Under the pieces are notes generated by a model, which worked only from the letters and a program-made list of their open reading frames with translations, made no database searches and was not told where the DNA came from. From positions 1 through 11,842 of the forward strand of contig PMBV01000273.1 of assembly GCA_003153055.1 (NCBI GenBank): 11,842 nucleotides of DNA, written 5' to 3'. The stretch is from Myxococcales bacterium. GTDB taxonomy: Bacteria > Myxococcota > Myxococcia > Myxococcales > Myxococcaceae. Every line of letters starts with the position of its first letter. The first letter of the stretch is position 1. Both the position numbers and the translations under genes were made by a program. Shown piece after piece: positions 7,018 through 11,842 of this stretch.

Positions 7018-8326
7018 GGGGAGCAGGCTCCTGTGCCCGGCTGCGCGCGGCGGCGGCCCGGGCCAGCTCGGTGGCGAGCCCGACGTTGGTCTCGAGCGCG
7101 TCGACGGAGACGACGGGGGCGGGAAGGGCCGGCGTGAGCTTGGCCTCGGCCCTCTTGCCCTTCAGCTGGGCGCGCACCACGCCCCAGCCGCCCTTCGAGG
7201 TCGCGCCGACGCCGAGGCGGTTCTCGGCGTAGTCGAAGATGGCCCCGGCTCGCACCGGGTCACGGGCCTCGAGGTACAGCTCGACCGCGCGCAGGAGGTG
7301 GGTGTTGAGCTCATTGGTGGGGACGAGCGCCGAGCTCGAGGCCAGGACGGCCGCGGCGAAGCTGGGCGCGCCGAGCTCGCCGGCCGCGCGAGAGGCGGCC
7401 CGCGTGAGCGCGAGCTCGTATGGGCCGCGGCGCACCGACTGAATGAGCCACCCGGAGAGCGCGGCCGCGCGCGCGTTCTCGTCCGAGCAGGCGAGGCCGG
7501 CGATCAGCATGAGCTGGCACAGCGGCACGGTGTCTCGGCACAGCGCGGGGTTCTCCTGGAGTGCGCGCACGAAGGGGGCCATCACCGTGGCCTCGCGCCC
7601 CATGAAGAGCTCCCGCCGCCAGAAGATGAGGGCGAGCTCGCCCTTGAGTGGCTCGTCGAGGCCCAGTGTGTCTCCGGCGGCGGCCGATTCCTTTTCGCCC
7701 AGGCACGCGCCGGTCAGATCGCACAGGCGCGCTCTGGCGGCGCGGCCGATCGGTCCCGATGGAGGAACGAAGGCGAAGAGGTGCAGGGCCTCCTCCGGCG
7801 CGCCTCGCTGCACCGCGAGCTCGGCCAGCCTGAGGTAGGCGAAGTTGGCATCCGGGCTCGACCGGGCCTTCTTGAAGTAGCGCTCTGCTTCCTCCACGTC
7901 GCCCCGCGCGAGCGCGCATTGGCCACGGGTGGCGTCGAGGCGGCCGGGGCATTCGTCGGGAATCCCGTAGGCGCGAATGGGCCACGCCCTGAGCGGAATC
8001 GCCAGCTCTCCCACCCACGGCACTCCCCTGAGGAGTCGCAGGTCGAGGAAGAGCCCGTGGTCGTCCTCCGACAGCTCCGCCCACAGCCGCCTGCTGGTGC
8101 AGCGCAGGGTCGTCTCTTCGGCTCGCGACTCCACCTGGGGGCACAGCGTGCCGGCCAGGGTGCCTTTGGGTTTGACGTTGCCCAGCACGATCCGGTTCGC
8201 CAGGGGCTCGAGCACGAGCGTGGGCGGCTTGGCGCTGGTGCGAACCAAGGGGACGCGCTCGACCGCGGAGGTGAAGCCGGTGGGCGCGGCGCCGAGGGCA
8301 AGAACGATGAGGCCACAGGTGAACAT
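7010..8326 (-). CDS. Exported Cys-rich protein with TPR-like helical repeats, unknown function
   Basis: I do not recognise a named family. The 438-aa product starts with a signal-peptide-like MFTCGLIVLALGAAPTG, so it is probably periplasmic or anchored by the hydrophobic segment. C4 is not in a lipobox. Residues about 35-120 look beta-rich. TPR-like helix pairs follow: GQCALARGDVEEAERYFKKA (135-154) and FAYLRLAELAVQRGAPEEAL (162-181), with further Ala/Leu-rich helices to about 425. Ten cysteines, several in close pairs (62/76, 126/137, 202/208, 263/270), suggest disulfides in an oxidising compartment. The ATG at 8326 is chosen because GAGGGG lies about 7 nt upstream, 16 bp after the stop of activator 1; the same frame is open upstream only as a shadow of that gene. 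Its place between two regulators suggests a sensing or assembly-monitoring role, which is inference. Confidence 0.75.
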   Translation of the reverse strand: MFTCGLIVLALGAAPTGFTSAVERVPLVRTSAKPPTLVLEPLANRIVLGNVKPKGTLAGTLCPQVESRAEETTLRCTSRRLWAELSEDDHGLFLDLRLLRGVPWVGELAIPLRAWPIRAYGIPDECPGRLDATRGQCALARGDVEEAERYFKKARSSPDANFAYLRLAELAVQRGAPEEALHLFAFVPPSGPIGRAARARLCDLTGACLGEKESAAAGDTLGLDEPLKGELALIFWRRELFMGREATVMAPFVRALQENPALCRDTVPLCQLMLIAGLACSDENARAAALSGWLIQSVRRGPYELALTRAASRAAGELGAPSFAAAVLASSSALVPTNELNTHLLRAVELYLEARDPVRAGAIFDYAENRLGVGATSKGGWGVVRAQLKGKRAEAKLTPALPAPVVSVDALETNVGLATELARAAAARSRAQEPAPHE

Positions 8327-8342
8327 CGAGGCCCCCTCACTC

Positions 8343-9521
8343 TCACGCAGCCTGCGAGTCGCGCTGTCTACGGCGGAGCTTCTCCACCAGGGTCGTTCTC
8401 TGCAGGCCGAGGAGGTCGGCGGCGGCCTTCCGGTTGCCCCCGGCCTGCGCGAGCGCGGCGCTGATGTACGCCTCTTCGAGGCTCCTGAGGAGCGAGGGCA
8501 GATCGATGGGGAACAGGGGATTCTGGGCGGCGCGGCCGAGCTCCGTGGGGGTCGGCACCGGGCGCTGGAGCTCGGGACCTTGGCTTGGCAAGGGTTCGAA
8601 GCCCTGGGGGAGATCGAGCGGCAGGGGCATGGGCGGCACCGCCGAGGCGGCCGCCACCATCGGTGCCATGGGGGACGGCGGTGGCGGCGGGACGAGCGAG
8701 AGCGAGGGGCCTGTGAGCTCGTTCGACGAGAGCGCCGCCGCCTGGCGGACGTGGGTCGGGAGATCGGAGAGCCTGATGACCGAGCCCTCGGTGCACACCG
8801 AGACGCGCTCCACCAGGTTCTCCAGCTCGCGCACGTTTCCCGGCCAGGCGTGCAGCTCGAGGGCGCGGATCGCCGCGGGCTCGAGGGGGCGAGTCTCACC
8901 GCGCAGGGTCCAGAAGTGATTGAAGAGCCTCAAGATGTCACCCCTGCGGGCGCGCAGGGGGGGCAGCTCCAGAGGGCACACCATCAGTCGGTAGTAGAGA
9001 TCCCGTCGGAAGCGGGCCGCCTCGACCTCGGTCGCGAGGGTCCGGTTGGTAGCGGCGATGAGGCGGAAGTTGGCGGTGACGCTCTCTGCGCTCCCCACTG
9101 GCTCGTAGGTGCGCTCCTGCAACAGGCGGAGAATCTTCACCTGGAGCGCGAGCGGCAGATCGCCGATCTCGTCGAGGAAGAGAGTGCCGCCTTCGGCCAT
9201 GGCAACCCGGCCCTTTCGCGAGGCGATCGCCCCGGTGAAGGCCCCGCGGACGTGCCCGAAGAGCTCGCTTTCCAGAAGCGACTCGGGGATGGCGCCGCAG
9301 TTCACCGGGACGAAGTTCCGCCGTGCCCTCAGGCTGTGGTCGTGGACGTATCGCGCGAAGACCTCTTTCCCCGTTCCCGTCTCGCCCGTCAGGAGGACCG
9401 TCGAGTCCGTCGGAGCGATGCGCGCGACCGCCTTGAGCAGCTCCACCAGCGGCGAGTCAGGCGCATGAACCAGCGACGGTGAGGTGAGCGGCTCGACTGC
9501 GGTGGTGGTGGCGAGGTTCAT
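8343..9521 (-). CDS. Sigma54-dependent activator without receiver domain (activator 1)
   Basis: The 392-aa product is a complete sigma54 activator except that it lacks an N-terminal sensory domain; only about 20 residues precede the AAA+ core. Walker A GETGTGKE is at 46-53, the sigma54-contact loop [13 protein letters not shown] at 86-98, Walker B GGTLFLDE at 111-118, sensor I AATNR at 156-160, arginine fingers FRRDLYYR at 171-178 and WPGNVREL at 226-233. A Pro-rich linker (about 270-340) leads to a Fis-type helix-turn-helix (about 348-385, [20 protein letters not shown]). It heads the flagellar operon and has a sigma54 promoter just upstream, so autoactivation is likely. By position it is the flagellar master activator, analogous to FlrA/FleQ or FlgR, but with a different N-terminus, so I give no symbol. 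A purine-rich AAGAGAG precedes the ATG by about 4 nt. Confidence 0.92.
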   Translation of the reverse strand: MNLATTTAVEPLTSPSLVHAPDSPLVELLKAVARIAPTDSTVLLTGETGTGKEVFARYVHDHSLRARRNFVPVNCGAIPESLLESELFGHVRGAFTGAIASRKGRVAMAEGGTLFLDEIGDLPLALQVKILRLLQERTYEPVGSAESVTANFRLIAATNRTLATEVEAARFRRDLYYRLMVCPLELPPLRARRGDILRLFNHFWTLRGETRPLEPAAIRALELHAWPGNVRELENLVERVSVCTEGSVIRLSDLPTHVRQAAALSSNELTGPSLSLVPPPPPSPMAPMVAAASAVPPMPLPLDLPQGFEPLPSQGPELQRPVPTPTELGRAAQNPLFPIDLPSLLRSLEEAYISAALAQAGGNRKAAADLLGLQRTTLVEKLRRRQRDSQAA

Positions 9522-9574
9522 GGGCTCTCTTGGGTGCGACTGGAAGAGTGGCGTCGTTATGTATGAACGTGCTC

Positions 9575-9590
9575 AGCAACCCGCTTGCCA
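9575..9590 (-). promoter_or_regulatory. Sigma54 (RpoN) promoter for the flagellar operon
   Basis: On the minus strand the 16-mer reads TGGCAAGCGGGTTGCT, against the sigma54 consensus TGGCACGRNNNTTGCW. The invariant GG (-24) and GC (-12) have the exact 10-nt spacing; the only departures are A for C and C for the purine after G. Predicted transcription would start near 9564, in an AT-rich patch, leaving a leader of about 43 nt before activator 1. No good -35/-10 pair was seen as an alternative. Confidence 0.75.
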
Positions 9591-9614
9591 CCGCCAGAAA
9601 ACCAGCGATTCCGA

Positions 9615-9628
9615 GTCATTGAAGTGAC
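9615..9628. repeat. Imperfect palindrome near the sigma54 promoter
   Basis: GTCATTGAAGTGAC has perfect 4-bp outer arms (GTCA/TGAC), with a T-G apposition and then a T-A pair further in. It is centred about 30 bp upstream of the -24 element and could be an operator-like half of the control region. It shares TTGAA with the palindrome at 9690-9707. Confidence 0.3.
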
Positions 9629-9643
9629 GCGCCACGGGGTTGA

Positions 9644-9687
9644 CCAGGAGTCGGCGGGGCCCCCCAGCGACGTGATGCAGCTCCTGG
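9644..9687. repeat. Long-spaced inverted repeat CCAGGAG...CTCCTGG
   Basis: Perfect 7-bp arms sit at 9644-9650 and 9681-9687, separated by 30 bp that include GGGGCCCCC. It may be two half-sites for a dimeric or oligomeric regulator, or a cruciform; it lies between the sigma54 promoter and the 9690 palindrome. Confidence 0.35.
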
Positions 9688-9689
9688 AG

Positions 9690-9707
9690 ACCGTTGAATC
9701 AAACGGT
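9690..9707. promoter_or_regulatory. Candidate enhancer (UAS) palindrome
   Basis: ACCGTTGAATCAAACGGT has perfect 6-bp arms (ACCGTT/AACGGT) around a 6-bp AT-rich spacer, the form expected for a Fis-type helix-turn-helix dimer. Its centre is about 135 bp upstream of the predicted sigma54 start, a standard distance for enhancer-binding proteins. Which protein binds it is inference; activator 1 and activator 2 are the obvious candidates. I saw no second copy with both arms in the window. Confidence 0.5.
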
Positions 9708-9851
9708 TGTGAGGAGGGGTTGATGCGACACCTGTTCCCAGCAGTTCACCCACCCGGTGAGCTCAGCGCCAAGGCGGGCGCGGTCGGCAGGCTGCCCACA
9801 ACACCGTGTTCTCGCAGGCGCATGCCAACGCCTCCTTCGCCAGCTATACGC

Positions 9852-9867
9852 GGGCCAGGTGTTTGCA
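9852..9867 (+). promoter_or_regulatory. Weak sigma54-like element before the kinase gene
   Basis: GGGCCAGGTGTTTGCA keeps the sigma54 GG and GC doublets with 10-nt spacing and a perfect TTGCA -12 box, but its -24 box departs from TGGCAC at three positions. The predicted start near 9878 would leave only about 9 nt before the chosen ATG, which weakens it. Confidence 0.25.
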
Positions 9868-9886
9868 CGCCGCACGCCATGTGGGA

Positions 9887-11425
9887 ATGCTGATCGCACT
9901 ACCGGCTCCCCGTTCGGTGGACACGGATAAGGGGTTCCGGACGCTGATCGACTCACTTCCGGTGGGGATGATGTGGCTCGACCGGAATGGTGGGGCCATC
10001 GACTGGAATGCCCCGGCCGAGGCCTTCTTGACGAGCTCCTCGGGGCCGCGCCTCGAGGAGACCATCGCGCGCCTGCACTCGAGCTGCGTGGAGAGCCTCG
10101 TGTGCGTGCAGGCCTCTTGTGAGCTGTCGAGATCCGAGCGCCTGTCGATCTCGGTGTCTCCTGATCGGGTCCCCCACGTGTTCTTGGTGGTCCTCGATCG
10201 CCAGAGGCTCGAGAAGGCCAAGAACGAGGCGGTGGTCCTGCGCGAGGTGCTCAAGGCGATCGCCTCGAGCGAGTCGCGGCGTGACGCGGTTCAGCGGGCG
10301 CTCTCGACGGTGCACGCCTCGCTGTGCGGCTTCGAGCTCGCCTTCTTCGAGCTCGATCGGCAGGGGGCGCACTTCGCGTGCATGGCCTCGGCGGGAGTGG
10401 TGGCCGGCGAGGCGGGGCTCCTCGAGCTCATCGCCAATGACGCGGGGCGCTCGCTGTTGGCCGTGTCGGTGGAGCGCTCCCAGCCGGTCCATGTGTGCGA
10501 TGCGGCCGAGGTCGCGGCACGGCTGCCGCTGTCGGCGGCGGTGGGGACCTCTGCGCTCTTGTTGCCGATCGGGCGGCGTGGCTCGAGCGGCGTCTTGTAT
10601 GTCTCGGCGGTGGCCGAGGCGTTCACCGAAGGGTCGCTGCGGGTGGTCCAGGCGCTGGCCGACGCCATCGGCGCGCTGCAGGATCTGGTGACGCTCGAGG
10701 CCGAGGCGGCCCGCGCCCGGGAAGTGGCGGCGCAGCGAGACCGGCTGGCCACCATCGGGCAGCTCGTGGCGGGGGTCGCCCACGAGATCAACAACCCGCT
10801 CGCCTTCCTGAAGAGCAACCTGCACACGCTGAAGGCCGAGCTCGACGGAGACGGCAAGGCCGACGTGCCGGAGGTCAACGAGATCGTCGCCGAGTCGCTC
10901 GAGGGCGTGGCTCGCATCGAGGCCATCGTCCAGGCCTTGAAGGGCACCGCGAGGAAGACGCAGGAGAAGATTCGCTTCGATGCGGGCCGGGCGGTCGGCG
11001 AGGCCGTGACGATCTTCCGCGGCGCCAAGAAGTCGGAGTGCGAGATCGAGATCGAGGTCGGCTCATTGCTCCCAGAGGTGGTGGGCTCGCCGTCGGCCAT
11101 CGGGCAGGTGGTGTTGAACCTGCTCCAGAACGGCCTCGACGCGATGGGCGATCGGGAGCGAAAGGCTCGCCGGCTCGAGCTCCGCGCCTGGGCAGCCGAG
11201 CACAAGGTGTGCTTCTCGGTGCGCGATCATGGCACGGGCATTCCGGTCGAGGTCCAGCGGCGCATGTTCGACGCCTTCTTCACCACCAAGGATCCGGGGA
11301 AGGGCACGGGCCTGGGGCTCTACATCTGTCGGGATCTCATCGAGAGCATGGGCGGCACCCTGCGCTTCACGACGGGGTGTGAGGGCACCACGTTCGAGTG
11401 GGAGCTGCCGGCGGCCACGGAGTAG
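9887..11425 (+). CDS. Soluble PAS-GAF sensor histidine kinase
   Basis: The 512-aa product autophosphorylates on a histidine and should pass the phosphate to a response regulator. No membrane segment or signal peptide is seen, so it senses in the cytoplasm. A PAS domain (about 15-105, FRTLIDSLPVGMMWLDRNG) is followed by a GAF-like domain (about 120-265). A short helix leads to HisKA with VAGVAHEINNPLAFLKSNL and phospho-acceptor H299. The HATPase domain has the N-box VVLNLLQNGLDAM (408-420, N415), G1 VRDHGTGIP (445-453) and GKGTGLGL (471-478). The HEINNP motif is the NtrB-like type that commonly partners sigma54 activators. The frame is open from a GTG at 9806, but codons before 9887 are atypical; I chose the ATG although no good Shine-Dalgarno precedes it. 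It is divergent from the flagellar operon; no receiver domain is encoded in the window. Confidence 0.9.
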   Translation: MLIALPAPRSVDTDKGFRTLIDSLPVGMMWLDRNGGAIDWNAPAEAFLTSSSGPRLEETIARLHSSCVESLVCVQASCELSRSERLSISVSPDRVPHVFLVVLDRQRLEKAKNEAVVLREVLKAIASSESRRDAVQRALSTVHASLCGFELAFFELDRQGAHFACMASAGVVAGEAGLLELIANDAGRSLLAVSVERSQPVHVCDAAEVAARLPLSAAVGTSALLLPIGRRGSSGVLYVSAVAEAFTEGSLRVVQALADAIGALQDLVTLEAEAARAREVAAQRDRLATIGQLVAGVAHEINNPLAFLKSNLHTLKAELDGDGKADVPEVNEIVAESLEGVARIEAIVQALKGTARKTQEKIRFDAGRAVGEAVTIFRGAKKSECEIEIEVGSLLPEVVGSPSAIGQVVLNLLQNGLDAMGDRERKARRLELRAWAAEHKVCFSVRDHGTGIPVEVQRRMFDAFFTTKDPGKGTGLGLYICRDLIESMGGTLRFTTGCEGTTFEWELPAATE

Positions 11426-11515
11426 TCTTTTGGCAAGGCGCTGAGCGCGGCTCCTGGTTAGACACCACTGCGTTTCTTCGTCCCCTCGCAGTGAGCCATT
11501 GAACGGGAGGCAACG

Positions 11516-11842
11516 ATGGGCACACGCGGTCGTGAGATCATCGGAATGGACGTGGGGCAGCTCCTCAAGCTGCTCAACCAGGCCTACGCGAGCGAGTGGC
11601 TCGCGTACTACCAGTACTGGCTCGGGGCGAAGGTCATCAAGGGCCCGATGAAGGACGCCGTGGCCGCCGAGCTGACGCTCCACTCGACCGAGGAGCTCAA
11701 CCACGCGATGCTGCTGTCGAACCGCATCATCCAGCTGGGTGGCACGCCGGTCACGAGCCCGCAAGGCTGGGCCGCGATGAGCCCGTGCAAGTACGACGCG
11801 CCGGAGGACCCCTACGTGGCGGTGCTGCTCGACCAGAACATC
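11516..11842 (+). CDS. Partial CDS: ferritin-like di-iron (Dps-like) protein
   Basis: The first 109 residues of a ferritin-like protein run off the right edge. Such proteins oxidise and store iron or scavenge peroxide in the cytoplasm. Helix 1 contains LLNQAYASEWLAYYQYWLGA (19-38) with a likely iron ligand E27. Helix 2 carries the paired ligand motif ExxH (E60, H63). The MGTRGREIIGMDV start, and the short linker with CKYDAPEDPY (91-100), resemble the Dps-like (DPSL, thioferritin) branch of bacterial and archaeal ferritin-like proteins, which has a cysteine pair near the active site. Only C91 lies within the window, so the subfamily is tentative. GGGAGG sits 5 nt before the ATG. It begins 90 bp after the kinase stop and has no evident link to the flagellar genes. 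Confidence 0.85.
   Translation, partial: MGTRGREIIGMDVGQLLKLLNQAYASEWLAYYQYWLGAKVIKGPMKDAVAAELTLHSTEELNHAMLLSNRIIQLGGTPVTSPQGWAAMSPCKYDAPEDPYVAVLLDQNI

Larger units (their letters stand above)
9522..9886. other. Divergent regulatory intergenic region
   Basis: This 365-bp gap lies between activator 1 (leftward) and the kinase (rightward). It holds a near-consensus sigma54 promoter reading left, three inverted repeats between 9615 and 9707, an AT-richer patch at 9550-9565 where the sigma54 start would fall, and a weaker sigma54-like element reading right next to the kinase start. Short open frames across it (for example 9585-9893 plus, 9699-9956 minus) overlap these elements and lack coding character. 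Confidence 0.7.

Noticed and set aside
8327..8899. Upstream extension of the exported-protein frame into activator 1
   Set aside because: This in-frame stretch is Arg/Ser/Pro-rich shadow of the activator 1 C-terminal half; the ATG at 8326 has a Shine-Dalgarno and opens a signal peptide.
6833..9482. Two long plus-strand open frames (6833-8464 and 7977-9482)
   Set aside because: They lie opposite the exported protein and the activators, have compositionally biased products with no motifs, and no convincing ribosome binding sites.
9585..9893. Small plus-strand open frame in the divergent region
   Set aside because: It begins with TTG inside the sigma54 promoter, has no ribosome site and no recognisable features.
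9699..9956. Small minus-strand open frame overlapping the kinase start
   Set aside because: It overlaps the palindrome and the coding start of the kinase, and the product is Arg/Pro-rich without motifs.
11438..11448. GCGC-TGA-GCGC hairpin after the kinase gene as a terminator
   Set aside because: The stem is only 4 bp and no T-tract follows on either strand.
11430..11463. TTGGCA with a downstream TTAGAC as a promoter for the ferritin-like gene
   Set aside because: The spacing is 22 bp, too long for a sigma70-type promoter, and the -10 match is weak.
11063..11764. Minus-strand open frame across the kinase end and ferritin-like start
   Set aside because: It is antisense to two well-supported genes and crosses their intergenic region, with no recognisable domain.

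Overview
The window is high-GC bacterial DNA (G/C-ending codons throughout) carrying a flagellar basal-body and export operon under sigma54-type control. GC content, SD-led genes packed end to end, paired Fis-type NtrC-family ATPases and a PAS-GAF cytoplasmic histidine kinase fit a flagellated member of the Myxococcota or a related former deltaproteobacterium. That placement is inferred from style; no marker gene is present.

Layout: from about 9590 down to base 1 almost everything reads on the minus strand as one probable operon. The order is sigma54 activator 1 (GAFTGA present, no receiver domain), an exported Cys-rich helical-repeat protein, activator 2 (GAFTGA loop deleted), flgB, flgC, fliE, fliF, fliG, fliH, fliI, and then, after about 190 bp, the first 21 codons of a gene for an exported protein that runs off the window. 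Gaps inside the block are 1 to 16 bp, with overlaps of 4 or 8 bp at three junctions. A near-consensus sigma54 promoter (TGGCA-N6-TTGCT) lies about 55 bp upstream of activator 1, and a perfect-arm palindrome about 110 bp further upstream is placed like an enhancer site.

The divergent strand, from about 9887, encodes a soluble PAS-GAF-HisKA-HATPase kinase. After a 90-bp gap comes the start of a ferritin-like di-iron protein that runs off the right edge and looks unrelated to motility.

Working model: activator 1 switches on its own operon at the sigma54 promoter. Activator 2 keeps its ATPase and DNA-binding parts but lacks the sigma54-contact loop, so it probably modulates activator 1 or binds the same DNA. 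The structural genes build the rod base (FlgB, FlgC), the rod/MS-ring adaptor (FliE), the MS ring (FliF), the rotor (FliG) and the export ATPase with its regulator (FliI, FliH). The most novel part is the activator 1 - exported protein - activator 2 cassette at the head of the operon.
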